DNA of 64,000 nt from Pseudolabrys sp. FHR47 (GCF_005153485.1 NZ_CP039740.1:3041001-3105000), one strand, 5' to 3'. Shown: positions 1 through 9,292, counted from the stretch's first letter. Program-made: numbers and translations. The notes: generated by a model from the letters alone, not told the origin.

Positions 1-504
1 CGCTTCCGCCGGCAGCGTTTCGAGTATACGCGAGACCGCCGGCAAACCGGTCTGATCGGCTGCGAACAGGTACCAATCCGCTGGCGTGACGGTTCGTCCT
101 CCCGGGCCGCCGATGCCGACGACATCGCCAGCTTGAGCACGCGTCGCCCAACGCGAAGCAATACCCTCGTCGCCGTGAAGCACGAAGTCGATGTCGATCT
201 CACCCGCGGCCGGACGATGATGTCGCAGCGTATAGGTCCGCACCGCCGGCCGCCGATCGCCGGCCGGCCACACGGCACGTCCATCGGGGCCGACTGTCGG
301 CCATTCCGGTGCTTTCAGGTGCTCGGGCGGGATCAGCACCTTGACATTCGGTCCTTCGCCGAAACCATCGATCTCCTCACCGCCGAGCGTGATGCGGCAC
401 ATGCGCGGCGTAACCATCGTCTTGCGCAACACCCGCAGCACGCGAATGCCGCGATAGCGCTGGGCCCGTGGAGGCAGAGTGGCACCCGATGTGTTTCCAG
501 TCAT
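1..504 (-). CDS. Siderophore-interacting protein (ViuB/SIP family), 3' end cut by window
   Basis: The 168 visible residues are the N-terminal part of a cytoplasmic FAD-dependent ferric-siderophore reductase, which releases iron after import. The RTYTLR segment near residue 89 matches the RxYTxR flavin-binding motif of the family, and it is followed by a GDVVGIGGPGG stretch and the start of an NAD-binding half (FAADQTGLPAVSRILE). The ATG overlaps the stop of the upstream ATPase gene as ATGA, so the two are translationally coupled. It is the last visible gene of the siderophore operon. The remaining C-terminal part lies outside the window. Confidence 0.88.
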   Translation of the reverse strand, partial: MTGNTSGATLPPRAQRYRGIRVLRVLRKTMVTPRMCRITLGGEEIDGFGEGPNVKVLIPPEHLKAPEWPTVGPDGRAVWPAGDRRPAVRTYTLRHHRPAAGEIDIDFVLHGDEGIASRWATRAQAGDVVGIGGPGGRTVTPADWYLFAADQTGLPAVSRILETLPAEA

Positions 505-1298
505 GATGAAACTCTATCCGGCAATGCGCGGTCGACAACGACCTGAAGCGAGGATTGCGAGCAGCGTTCCACGCGCGCCGCGACGCCATAGACTTCTGCA
601 ATCACCTCCGGCGTCAGGGCCTCGGCAGGACTGCCGGCAGCTGCGACGGTGCCACTACCAAAGACGATGACGCGATCGGCCCAGCGTGCCGCGAGGTTCA
701 GATCGTGCATGACGACGACGACAGCGCGGCCTTCGGCGGCCAAGGCGCGCACCAGCGTCATCACGATGACCTGATGACGCAGATCGAGCGCACTGGTCGG
801 CTCGTCGAGTAGCAACAGCCGCGGCTCCCGCACCAGCGCCTGCGCCAGGCTGACAAGCTGGCGCTGTCCGCCCGAGAGCCGGTCAAGTTGCTCCAGCGCC
901 AGCGCCGCAATGCCGAGCCGATCGAGCGTCGTCACCGCGCGGCGCCGGACGTCGTCGCTTCCGGATTCGTCCAGAGCCGACGCCTTGAACGCGGCGATGA
1001 CGGAATCGAGAACCGTGAGCGCCACGCCCTGCGGCAAGGCCTGCGGCATGAAGGTGACGAGGCTCGCTCGTTCGGCCGCGCCGAGGCGCAGGAGATCGTG
1101 CCCGCCGAACCTCACCTCGCCACGGACACGCAAGAGACCCGCCAGCGCCAGCAACAAAGTCGATTTGCCGGCGGCATTCGGGCCGACCAGAGCGGTGACT
1201 CCGCCGCCCGTAATTTCCGGCAAGGTCAGATCGCGAATAATGGGCCGGCCGGGATAACCGGCCGACAGGTTCCTGACGATGAGCGTCATGTCCGGCAT
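501..1298 (-). CDS. Iron-siderophore ABC transporter ATP-binding protein (FecE/FepC-like)
   Basis: This 265-residue ATPase would energise siderophore import at the inner membrane. Walker A is GPNAAGKST (about residues 39-47), the signature is LSGGQRQ (about 141-147), Walker B is LLLLDEP (about 161-167), and the H-loop histidine is near 198 in VVMHDLN. These features and the length are typical of FecCDE-type importers. The start chosen is the ATG at 1298, which overlaps the permease stop. The open frame continues upstream of it only inside the permease gene. It is coupled on both sides to permease and siderophore-interacting protein. Confidence 0.92.
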   Translation of the reverse strand: MPDMTLIVRNLSAGYPGRPIIRDLTLPEITGGGVTALVGPNAAGKSTLLLALAGLLRVRGEVRFGGHDLLRLGAAERASLVTFMPQALPQGVALTVLDSVIAAFKASALDESGSDDVRRRAVTTLDRLGIAALALEQLDRLSGGQRQLVSLAQALVREPRLLLLDEPTSALDLRHQVIVMTLVRALAAEGRAVVVVMHDLNLAARWADRVIVFGSGTVAAAGSPAEALTPEVIAEVYGVAARVERCSQSSLQVVVDRALPDRVSS

Positions 1299-2356
1299 CA
1301 GTGCCGCTCCCGCCGCGCCATGATGAGCGCCAGGAAGAACGGCACGCCGATCAGCGACGTCACAAGTCCGATCGGCAGCACCATGCCGGTCACGACCAGC
1401 TTGCTGGCGCAGGAGGCGAGCGACATCACCGCACAGCCTGCCAGCGCGCTCGCCGGCAAGAAGAACCGATGGTCCTCGCCGACCAGGAGGCGTGCGATAT
1501 GAGGCCCGACCAGACCGATGAAGGCGATGGTGCCCGCAAAGGCGACCGCGACGCCAGTGAGCAGGCTCGCCCGCATCAGCGACACGAAGCGCAGTCGCGC
1601 GACATCGATGCCAAAACTGCGCGCCCGGGCTTCGCCAAGCCGCAGCGCCGTCAGCTTCCATGACGAAGCCAGCGACCACGGCAACACGACCGCCACGACG
1701 ATCGCCAGGATCGCATCCTTGGCGCCGTCGGCGCGGGTGAGACTGCCGAGAGTCCAGAACACGAGTTGCTGCAGCGCCTGTTCGTTAGCGATGAACTGCA
1801 TGATCGCCACCAGCGCATTGAACGTGAAGAACAGCGCAATGCCGAACAGCACGACGGTTTCGCCGCCGGTGCCGCGCAACCGCGCCAGCCATTGCAGCAA
1901 CAGGGTCGAGCCGAATGCGAACACGAAGGCATTGACCGAAATGATCCAGTTCGGCGACACGCCGGGCAGACCGATACCCAGCACGATCGCCAACGCCGCG
2001 CCGAAGGTTGCCGACGACGACATGCCGAGCGTGAAGGGGCTGGCGAGCGGATTGTTGAGCACGGTCTGCATTTCGGCGCCGGCCAGCGACAGCGCCATGC
2101 CAACCAGCAGCGCGAGGATGGCCTGTGCCAGGCGCACGTCCCAGATGATGACGCGCGTCCCGGCGCTCACTTCGCGCGGCCGCAGCAGCGCATGCACGAC
2201 GTCATAGACCGTCAGCGACGACGGTCCGGTCGAGACATCGGCAAGAAAGCTCGCCAGCGCGATGGCGCCGAGCAGAAGCAGCCACAGGATGCGCGCGCGC
2301 ACCAGCCGACGATGCCCGGTCAGCGCGACGGAAGCGGAGGCGCTCAAATTCGTCAT
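1298..2356 (-). CDS. Iron-siderophore ABC transporter permease (FecCD family)
   Basis: This 352-residue polytopic membrane protein has the FecCD/BtuC layout of many hydrophobic helices, starting near residue 24. The conserved segment IAFIGLVGPHIARLLVG near residue 280 is the cytoplasmic loop that contacts the ATPase in this family. Only one permease gene is present, so the channel is probably a homodimer. It lies 25 bp downstream of the binding-protein gene and overlaps the ATPase gene. The family assignment is secure; the siderophore transported cannot be read from the sequence. Confidence 0.92.
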   Translation of the reverse strand: MTNLSASASVALTGHRRLVRARILWLLLLGAIALASFLADVSTGPSSLTVYDVVHALLRPREVSAGTRVIIWDVRLAQAILALLVGMALSLAGAEMQTVLNNPLASPFTLGMSSSATFGAALAIVLGIGLPGVSPNWIISVNAFVFAFGSTLLLQWLARLRGTGGETVVLFGIALFFTFNALVAIMQFIANEQALQQLVFWTLGSLTRADGAKDAILAIVVAVVLPWSLASSWKLTALRLGEARARSFGIDVARLRFVSLMRASLLTGVAVAFAGTIAFIGLVGPHIARLLVGEDHRFFLPASALAGCAVMSLASCASKLVVTGMVLPIGLVTSLIGVPFFLALIMARRERH

Positions 2357-2381
2357 GCGGCTTCCTCGCCCGGCCGGAAGG

Positions 2382-3503
2382 TCACTTCAGGCCGATCCAA
2401 TAGGTGCCGTGCATCGGCACCGGCAAGAACTTCTCGTTAAGTTCGCGCAGGCTGGCATCGGGATCGATATCGGCGAACAGCTTCGGATGAAACCACTTCG
2501 CCAGAGCCTCAACGGCCAGAAAGTTGATCGGTATGTTGCTGAACAAGTGCCACAGGCCATAGACGCGGCCGTTCTTCACGGCGTCGAGCTGGGCAATGCC
2601 GGGGCGTTGCACGACCTCGCTCAGAAATTTCCGCGACACCTCTTCGGGAATACCCGGCCCCATCACCAGGCCGCCGGTGCCCTGCAAGTGAATTCCGCCG
2701 GTGCCGACATAGACCTGCGGGTTCTTCGCGATGACATATTCGAGATTGAGCTTGCCGAACAGTTGCTTGACGACGCCGACCGCGATGTTCTCTCCGCCCG
2801 CGGCGTCGATGAAGGCGCCGATCGTGGCGCGGCCCGGCGAATTGCAGCAATCCTGAAGTCCGGCATGGGCATGCATCAGCACAGTCGGCTTCGGCGGATC
2901 GGCCTCGCGCAAGCGTCTGGCGATACGATCCATGTGGCTACGATAGAAGTCGATGAATGCGGCCGCCCTGTCCTCCTGGCCCAGCACCTTGCCAAGCAAC
3001 TCCATGCTCGGCAGCGTATGTTCCAGAGGCTTGGCTACGAAGTCGATGAATACTACGGGAATGCCAGCAGCCTCTAAACGCCTGAGAATTTCAGGCGAAT
3101 GCGACGACGGTCCGTAACCGCCGCTCAGGATCGCCAGATCGGGCTGAACCGCCAAAGCCTGCTCGATCGAGAACGTATCGGCGCTGCCGCGCCCGATGAT
3201 CGGCACCCGGTCGAGACCGGGGAAACGCTGGCGATAAAGATCGTAGGTGACTTTGTCCTGTCGTTGCAGGTCCGCCGGCCAGCCCGCCAGAATCGAAACC
3301 GGGTCGGGGTGGAGGAGCGCAAGCGCCAGAAGTTGACGTCCCTCGCCGAGGATCACGTGCTTGACCGGCCGCTTTACCGTCACCGTGCGGCCGGCGACAT
3401 CCGTCAACGTGATGCTTTCCTGCGCCTTTGGCGCCGCCGGCGTGCCAAGCCATGCTGCCGCCAGCAGCGCGGCGCCGATCAAGAAGCGAAATGCAGAGGT
3501 CAC
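2382..3503 (-). CDS. Periplasmic iron-siderophore binding protein (FepB/TroA fold)
   Basis: The start chosen is a GTG at 3503. It is preceded by AGGAG and overlaps the esterase stop (GTGA), giving 373 residues. A Sec signal peptide is visible (FRFLIGAALLAAAWLGTPAAPKAQ). The mature part begins ITLTDVAGRTVTVKRPVKHVI, typical of the entry to class III binding proteins, which capture ferric siderophores and deliver them to FecCD permeases. The open frame extends upstream of 3503 only within the esterase gene and would lose the signal peptide, so the longer reading is rejected. Confidence 0.87.
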   Translation of the reverse strand: MTSAFRFLIGAALLAAAWLGTPAAPKAQESITLTDVAGRTVTVKRPVKHVILGEGRQLLALALLHPDPVSILAGWPADLQRQDKVTYDLYRQRFPGLDRVPIIGRGSADTFSIEQALAVQPDLAILSGGYGPSSHSPEILRRLEAAGIPVVFIDFVAKPLEHTLPSMELLGKVLGQEDRAAAFIDFYRSHMDRIARRLREADPPKPTVLMHAHAGLQDCCNSPGRATIGAFIDAAGGENIAVGVVKQLFGKLNLEYVIAKNPQVYVGTGGIHLQGTGGLVMGPGIPEEVSRKFLSEVVQRPGIAQLDAVKNGRVYGLWHLFSNIPINFLAVEALAKWFHPKLFADIDPDASLRELNEKFLPVPMHGTYWIGLK

Positions 3504-4420
3504 GGCGATCTCCTTGCCGACAAGATGAACGTCACAGCGCGGCTGAGTGCCGCCGGCACGACCGAGCCGTGGTCCTCGCCGGCGAACTCGACATAACTCG
3601 TGCGCAGACCGGACGTTTCGAACACGACGAGCCGCTGCGACAGCGCGCGCGCATTGTCGAGCATACGGTTCTGGCTTTTCCATAACGCGCGGGCTTCCCA
3701 GTCGGGCCGCGCTCGTTCCGCCGCGGTCAGCGTCTGCTCTTCACCGCCCACGGCAATGAGAAGATCGGCGTCGGCGGCCTGCGACCGCAGACCGGTCGTG
3801 AAGGCCCGCTCCTCCTCGTGGATGTAGCAGTTGTTCCACCAGATCGATGGACTGGCGGCCACATAGTGCCGGAACAGCGACGGCCGGGTGAACAACACAT
3901 GCAGCACGAACAATCCGCCGAGCGAATGACCAAACAAGGCCTGACGATTCCTGTCGCCACGACAGTCACATAGGATCGCCGGCATCAGTTCGGCGGCGAT
4001 AAAGTCGAGAAACAGGTCAGCGCCGCCGACCGCGGGCCATGGCGTGCCATCTGGACGTGGCGCCAGCCGCAGCACCTTCGCAGGCGGCGTGTCGTCAAAG
4101 ATTCGACGGTCCATGTCATAGGCGGCATCGGTCGGATAGCCGATACCGACGACAATGGCCGGTTCGATGCCGGCAAAAGGGCCGGACGAACGCGCGCGAA
4201 CGATCTGGGCCAAAATTGCGAACGAGGTATTGCCGTCCAGCGCATAGATGACCGGAAAGCCGCCGGCGGGCGCCGGAATCCCCGCCGCCGGACGGGCAAT
4301 GAAAATGCGATACTCGCCGCCGCCACGCGCACGCACCGCGCGCTGCTCAGCGCCCGGCAGAACAACAGCCGAAGGCGGCTGGTCGTTGCCAGCCGCCCCA
4401 TCTATTAACGTGGATTGCAT
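3500..4420 (-). CDS. Enterochelin-esterase-like alpha/beta hydrolase (Fes/IroE/BesA type)
   Basis: This 306-residue putative esterase has the nucleophile elbow GHSLGG (Ser near 166) and a late histidine in GEDHGSV (near 287), completing the expected catalytic arrangement. The PF00756-type hydrolases it resembles cut trilactone or ester siderophores to release iron. No signal peptide is evident, which favours a cytoplasmic role on imported ferri-siderophore. It sits 33 bp downstream of the TonB receptor gene and overlaps the binding-protein start. Its position inside the uptake operon supports siderophore hydrolysis, but the substrate is inferred. Confidence 0.83.
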   Translation of the reverse strand: MQSTLIDGAAGNDQPPSAVVLPGAEQRAVRARGGGEYRIFIARPAAGIPAPAGGFPVIYALDGNTSFAILAQIVRARSSGPFAGIEPAIVVGIGYPTDAAYDMDRRIFDDTPPAKVLRLAPRPDGTPWPAVGGADLFLDFIAAELMPAILCDCRGDRNRQALFGHSLGGLFVLHVLFTRPSLFRHYVAASPSIWWNNCYIHEEERAFTTGLRSQAADADLLIAVGGEEQTLTAAERARPDWEARALWKSQNRMLDNARALSQRLVVFETSGLRTSYVEFAGEDHGSVVPAALSRAVTFILSARRSP

Positions 4421-4453
4421 ACCATAACCGGAACGTTCTTCGCCGATCGGCGA

Positions 4454-6604
4454 CTATTGCGTCTTGGCCGCGACCTTCAGCCAGTAGCTGCGTGGCTCGC
4501 CATAGAAGTTGAAGGTCGAGACCGAGCCGACACGCGTGAAATAGATCTCGTCGAAGATGTTGTTGACCGTAAAAGTCGCTTCCAGGTTCTTATTGAACTT
4601 GTAGCCGACCTGAGCATCGAATACGGCAAAAGCCGGCTGAATGATCTGGACCGTCGAACTGACCAGCGCGGAAATCTCGCTCTGGACACGGGCTCCACCG
4701 GCGACGTGCAGACCCTGCCACTTCGGATCCTGGAATTCATACTTGCTCCACACATTGAACGAGTGCCGCGGCGTTCCGGGGCTAAAGCTCTGACCCGCGG
4801 TGTAGGTCGTCCCCGTGCTTGACGTGACCGTGTTCAGGTATTGGCTGTCGGTATAGGCGTAACTGGCCTGCACCTGCCAGCCCGGCGATAGCTGGCCGGA
4901 TATTTCCGCTTCAATGCCGCTCACCTCGACTTCGCCGGAGGCGACCACATAAGCCGTGTTCGTGAGATCGCGGACCGCGCGATTCTTATCCCGCGTGATG
5001 AAGAAGCCGAGGCTGGTGTTCAAGGCGCCGCCAAAGAATGATCCCTTCAGGCCGGCTTCGTACTGCTCGCCGGTCCGCGGATCGACATTGTCACCGTTTA
5101 CGGTGAGGCTTCCCGGTTGCGGCTGGAAGATCTCCGTATAGATGCCATAGGCCGATACGTTCGACGTCAGGTCGACGATAAGACCGAAGTAAGGCGTGAC
5201 CTTGCCGTTGTCCTTGACACTCGCCACCGCACCGGTCGTCAGCGTCGTCGTATCTTGTTCGTACCAGCTCATGCGGCCGCCGATAATGGTCGTGATCGCC
5301 TCAACCGGCTTGAAGCGCAACTGGCTATACAAGCCGGTCAGCTGCGGCTTGACCTGGGTCTGCGGCGTCAATGCAATCGATGGCTCCGCTGAGTCCGTCG
5401 GATTGTAGATGTTGTTGGTGCCGTTCGATGCGGTCCCTTGGTAAAGCTTCTGATCGAAGCGGCGGTAGTCGACGCCGAGCATGAAATTGTGCGTCTGGCC
5501 GATCATGGCGAACGGCGTGCTGACATGCGCGTCGGCCGACAACGACTTCTCCCAGTACTGACGCGCCAATACCGTCGAGTTGTAATTGCCGGTAGCCGCG
5601 TTAATGGCGCTGGATCCGTAAGCATATTTGAAATCGACGAAGCGATCGGAATAGCGGATACCGGCCTTGGCATGTCCGCCATTGTCGAAGCGATGTTCGA
5701 ATTCCGCCAGATAATCGTCGACCCTGTTCTTGAAGTAGTTCCAGCTACGGCCGCTGAAGGTGGAGCGCGACACGTCGGGCAGCGCACCATTGGCGAAGGT
5801 CGGCAATCCGTTCTGCGGCACCATATCCCTGTCCTGATGCATCGCTACGAGCGACATCGTGGTCTGAGGCGTTAGATCGACCTCGACCGTTCCGTACCCG
5901 ACCTTGGACTGATTGTCGGCCTTGTTGACGAACGAGTCATTGTCGGTGAAGGCGCCGACGGCGCGGGCGCGAACATTGCCCGACTGGGTCAGAGGCGCAG
6001 TAATGTCCGCCTCGGTGCGATAGGTGTTCCAGGAGCCGATGGTGCCGTTCACCGAGGCGCCGAACTTGCTCTGAGCCCGCTTGCGCGCGACGTTCAGCGT
6101 GCCCGACGGCTCGCCGGTGCCGGCGAACAAGCCAGCCGCGCCACGTAAAATCTCGACGCGATCGAACGGGGCAAGATCCGGTTGCGTGCCGTAAATACTG
6201 TTCATGGGCGCCGGCAAACCGTCGATGCTGAACATCTGGAACTCGTAGCCGCGGGAGAAGATCGACGAGCGGCCGCGGTCGTTCTGGAAAATGACGACGC
6301 CCGGCGCGGCGCGCGCGGCATCCTCCAGCGCTATCATGTTCTGGTCCTCGATGCGTTGGCGGGTCACCACGCTTACTGATTGAGGAATTTCCTTCAGCGT
6401 CAGGGCATCCTTGCCGATGGTGGTGCGCGGCGTCGTGTAGCTGTCGACGCCTTCGGTCTGAACCGCGCTGCGTTCGCCCTGGACTTCGATGGTCGGCAAC
6501 ACGGTTTGCGCCATCGCCGCAGTTCCGTACATGCCTGCCAGAATCGTGGTCGTCAGAAGCAACACACACCGGTCGCGGCGAACGTCGCCGAAGAACTCCA
6601 TCAT
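4454..6604 (-). CDS. TonB-dependent siderophore receptor
   Basis: This outer-membrane gated barrel of about 716 residues takes up ferric siderophores with TonB/ExbBD energy. The chosen ATG at 6604 gives a signal peptide (CVLLLTTTILAGMYGTAAMAQ), then a TonB-box-like LPTIEVQGE, then a plug with IPQSVSVVTRQRI and the barrel. The C terminus is RSYWLKVAAKTQ, not the usual terminal Phe. The open frame could run upstream to 6742, but that adds a charged non-signal leader, so it is rejected. Ribosome binding is weak (GGGGGC). It heads the siderophore operon and is divergent from the AraC gene. Confidence 0.92.
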   Translation of the reverse strand: MMEFFGDVRRDRCVLLLTTTILAGMYGTAAMAQTVLPTIEVQGERSAVQTEGVDSYTTPRTTIGKDALTLKEIPQSVSVVTRQRIEDQNMIALEDAARAAPGVVIFQNDRGRSSIFSRGYEFQMFSIDGLPAPMNSIYGTQPDLAPFDRVEILRGAAGLFAGTGEPSGTLNVARKRAQSKFGASVNGTIGSWNTYRTEADITAPLTQSGNVRARAVGAFTDNDSFVNKADNQSKVGYGTVEVDLTPQTTMSLVAMHQDRDMVPQNGLPTFANGALPDVSRSTFSGRSWNYFKNRVDDYLAEFEHRFDNGGHAKAGIRYSDRFVDFKYAYGSSAINAATGNYNSTVLARQYWEKSLSADAHVSTPFAMIGQTHNFMLGVDYRRFDQKLYQGTASNGTNNIYNPTDSAEPSIALTPQTQVKPQLTGLYSQLRFKPVEAITTIIGGRMSWYEQDTTTLTTGAVASVKDNGKVTPYFGLIVDLTSNVSAYGIYTEIFQPQPGSLTVNGDNVDPRTGEQYEAGLKGSFFGGALNTSLGFFITRDKNRAVRDLTNTAYVVASGEVEVSGIEAEISGQLSPGWQVQASYAYTDSQYLNTVTSSTGTTYTAGQSFSPGTPRHSFNVWSKYEFQDPKWQGLHVAGGARVQSEISALVSSTVQIIQPAFAVFDAQVGYKFNKNLEATFTVNNIFDEIYFTRVGSVSTFNFYGEPRSYWLKVAAKTQ

Positions 6605-6849
6605 CGAATTAGCCCCCAAAAAACCCGAGTACGGCTCGACAGCCACGCAGGTCCAACGCCGGTACACGGTTCGCGGACGCCGCTTTTTTTCGGCCTTAAG
6701 CCCGGTGGAGCTAACCGCCAGATGCCATGACTCTCCAGACAAAATACGTTTGCACGACAGCGTATTTCATTTGTTGTATCGTCAAATCAAACACTTCTTA
6801 AACCAGTTTTTGTCTGCGAAGCACGCACTACTTCGGCACGGCACGTAGT

Positions 6850-6869
6850 TTGGAATAGATTTATTCTAA
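6850..6869. promoter_or_regulatory. Inverted repeat, candidate iron-responsive operator (Irr/Fur-like)
   Basis: In the 327-bp AT-rich gap between the receptor (minus) and AraC (plus) genes lies TTGGAATA-GATT-TATTCTAA. The 8-base arms match at 7 of 8 positions. The arrangement recalls the Irr iron-control element of rhizobial relatives, or an AraC target. This is pattern inference only. Nothing else clear was seen in the gap apart from A/T-rich promoter-like sequence around 6740-6800. Confidence 0.4.
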
Positions 6870-6931
6870 GGACGATCGCCTATGCGTACCGAACACTTCG
6901 GGCAGCGTCGATTCTGCTGTAGTGTTCTGCC

Positions 6932-7987
6932 ATGAATTCGCACAGCACATCGTCGAACGGCAAGCTGCAGGACAGGGGCACGCTTCCGCCGGCATCATCG
7001 TCGGCCCCTAACGTGCGGCACAGGCAACTCAAGGTGCTTGCGGAGATCGGCGGCAGCAACTTTAGGCTGCTACAGCCGGAACTTGGCGACGATGATGTCG
7101 TGCTGCATGGCGACTTCCGGCGCGAGCAGTTGCGATCCGGGCTAATCCTGCACGCCACGGACATGCGCCAGCTTCACGATCTCAAATCCGAGGCGGTTCA
7201 GCCGCCCGGCATGACATTCGCCCTGTTTCTCAACGGCGGTGCCAAGACGTGGGTCGGCGATCGACCTTTCTTCATGGGCACGGCAGCCGAACACCGGCCG
7301 AATGGCCTTGAAGCTGTCGCTACCTGTCGCACGCGGCCAGACTCTTTTGTACGCTATTCGGCACGCGGCGATCGCATCCGCAAGGTGACCATCAACATCA
7401 GTCCGGAGTGGTTGGAGAATGTCGGCTTCGACGGTCTGGAGAACCATTCTTCGGTTCTTCAGTTCGCCCGCGATCATCTCTCATCGATCCGGTGGCAACC
7501 CTCACCACGGCTTGTCGCGATCGCGGAGCAGATGCTGCATCCGCCCGTGCTGCTGCCGCTCATGCACAATCTGTATTGCGAAAGCCGCGCCATCGAGTTC
7601 ATCGGTGAGGCGTTTCAGGCCGTCACGCGGTCAGCCGCTGAGCCGGCCTCGGGCACGCTGCGTCCGCACGACTACCGGCGCGTCGCCATGGTATGCAGCT
7701 TTCTTGAAGCGAACCTGGACCGGCCATTGTCTCTGGAAGCGATCGCTCGCGATGTGGGCATCGGCGTTAACACCTTGCAGCGGCTGTTTCGCGCCATGCA
7801 CGGCACCACGGTGTTCGAGTATACGCGGACCCGCAAGTTGCATCGTGCGCGGCAGGCGCTCGAAACCGAAGGCGTCTCGGTCGCGCAAGCAGCTTTTATT
7901 GCCGGCTATGCCAGTGCCGCCAATTTCGCGACCGCCTTCAAGCGACAATTCGGCACCTCCCCGAAAAACGTTAGGGCCCAGCTTTAA
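6932..7987 (+). CDS. AraC-family transcriptional regulator (PchR-like)
   Basis: This is a 351-residue regulator. The C-terminal hundred residues hold the AraC/XylS double helix-turn-helix: SLEAIARDVGIGVNTLQRLFR, then the second helix pair ending AGYASAANFATAFKRQFGTSPK. The N-terminal 230 residues are the presumed effector domain and resemble siderophore-sensing PchR-type regulators more than sugar-binding cupins. Divergence from a TonB receptor gene is the usual place for a siderophore-responsive activator, so it probably controls the uptake operon together with iron status. The inducer is unknown. Confidence 0.87.
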   Translation: MNSHSTSSNGKLQDRGTLPPASSSAPNVRHRQLKVLAEIGGSNFRLLQPELGDDDVVLHGDFRREQLRSGLILHATDMRQLHDLKSEAVQPPGMTFALFLNGGAKTWVGDRPFFMGTAAEHRPNGLEAVATCRTRPDSFVRYSARGDRIRKVTINISPEWLENVGFDGLENHSSVLQFARDHLSSIRWQPSPRLVAIAEQMLHPPVLLPLMHNLYCESRAIEFIGEAFQAVTRSAAEPASGTLRPHDYRRVAMVCSFLEANLDRPLSLEAIARDVGIGVNTLQRLFRAMHGTTVFEYTRTRKLHRARQALETEGVSVAQAAFIAGYASAANFATAFKRQFGTSPKNVRAQL

Positions 7988-8020
7988 CGTCTATGTCCGA
8001 ATTGGAGATGGTGCCCAGGG

Positions 8021-8043
8021 ACGGGTTGCCGGCCCTTACCCGT
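8021..8043. terminator. Weak hairpin between convergent genes
   Basis: ACGGGT and ACCCGT form a 6-bp stem with an 11-base loop in the 72-bp gap between the convergent AraC and amidohydrolase genes. It is followed by a short TTTCC on the plus strand. It could be a weak terminator; the support is only the stem and its position. Confidence 0.25.
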
Positions 8044-8059
8044 TTCCGGCCCAAGCCTT

Positions 8060-9292
8060 TCACATCGGGAAACAAAGGAAGCCGGAAGGCCGGACGAAAC
8101 TCTTTCGCCCATTCTTGAGACCCATGAGCGGCTGCGCGACTTCGGCCACTGCCATGGCTTCGCTCTGGCAGTCGAGCACAACGAGATCGGCCGGGTATCC
8201 GACCTCGATGCCGTAGCCCGCAAGGTTCATCAGCCGCGCCGGTGACGCCGTCACCAGATTGAGACAACCGGCGATGTCGGACATTGTGCCGGTCTGTGCG
8301 ATATTGGCGTAAAGATTGGCCATGCGCACCAGCGAGCAATCGCCGAACGGCGTGAATGGATTGAGCACATTGTTGGTGGCGAGCGAACAAGTCACGCCAT
8401 GCGCGGCCAGTCGGTGTGCCGGCGTGACGCCGCGTGGCACGCTGTGATCGCTGCCACGGCCCATGAGAAACAGGTCAGTCGCCGGCAGAACCGTCACTGC
8501 GACGCCCGCGGCGGCAAGCTGCTTGGCTACGGCTTCAAGCTTCTCCGCCGGCAGCGCCGACAGTTTGGTGACGTGGCCGACCGCAACGCGCCCGCCGTAG
8601 CTGCTCGCCTCGGTCTGGCGACAGACTTCGTCGATATCCATCCAGGATGTATCGAGGTCGAAGTCGAGGTGAAAGTCGATGTCGATGTCGAACCGCCTGG
8701 CGATGGCAAAAATGCGTGCGATCTGCCCATTCGGATCGCTGTCGGTGTACGGACACCCGCCGATCAGGTCCGCGCCATTTTCACAGGCGTCGATCAACAA
8801 CTCCTCTGTGCCAGGATCGTTGATCAGCCCTTCCTGGGGGAACACGCAGATTTCCAGATCGATTCCCCAGGCGTAGTCGTTCTTGAGCCGCTTGATGGCA
8901 TTGAAGCTCGTCAGTCCGATGCGGGGATCGACCTCCACATGGGTGCGCATATGCGTCGTGCCCTGAAGGATGGCCTTCTCCAGCGTGCGCCTGCCGCGTG
9001 CGTAGACATCGTCCTCGGTGAAGGCGCGCTTTGCCGCCGCGACCTGCGCGATCGCCTCCGGCAAGGTGCCCTGCTCGCTGCGGCAGCGGTCGAGGATACA
9101 GGACTTGTCGAGATGGATGTGCGTATCGACGAAGCCCGGCACCACCAGCCGGCCGCCGGCATCTTCCGACGGTGCATCGTCCGTAATCGCGGGTGCAATG
9201 TTGGCAATCCGGCCGTCCTTGATGGCAATGTCGACGGGTTCGCCGCTGCGGCCGGCAATGCGCGCGTTACGAAGAATGAAGTCGAACGCCAT
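8060..9292 (-). CDS. Cytosine-deaminase-like amidohydrolase with altered active site
   Basis: This 410-residue TIM-barrel amidohydrolase has the metal-binding HIH at 58-60 (VPGFVDTHIHLD) and later histidines at about 207 and 239. Two acidic positions of CodA-type enzymes differ. The HCDE motif reads HLDF, and the HDD motif holding the metal/catalytic Asp reads TNN (305-307, in ATNNVLNPFTPFGD). Either the subfamily uses other residues or the activity is lost. The start ATG lies 4 bp after the transporter stop, so it is co-transcribed with the Liv-type importer and probably hydrolyses the imported compound (cyclic amide or N-heterocycle). Confidence 0.75.
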   Translation of the reverse strand: MAFDFILRNARIAGRSGEPVDIAIKDGRIANIAPAITDDAPSEDAGGRLVVPGFVDTHIHLDKSCILDRCRSEQGTLPEAIAQVAAAKRAFTEDDVYARGRRTLEKAILQGTTHMRTHVEVDPRIGLTSFNAIKRLKNDYAWGIDLEICVFPQEGLINDPGTEELLIDACENGADLIGGCPYTDSDPNGQIARIFAIARRFDIDIDFHLDFDLDTSWMDIDEVCRQTEASSYGGRVAVGHVTKLSALPAEKLEAVAKQLAAAGVAVTVLPATDLFLMGRGSDHSVPRGVTPAHRLAAHGVTCSLATNNVLNPFTPFGDCSLVRMANLYANIAQTGTMSDIAGCLNLVTASPARLMNLAGYGIEVGYPADLVVLDCQSEAMAVAEVAQPLMGLKNGRKSFVRPSGFLCFPM

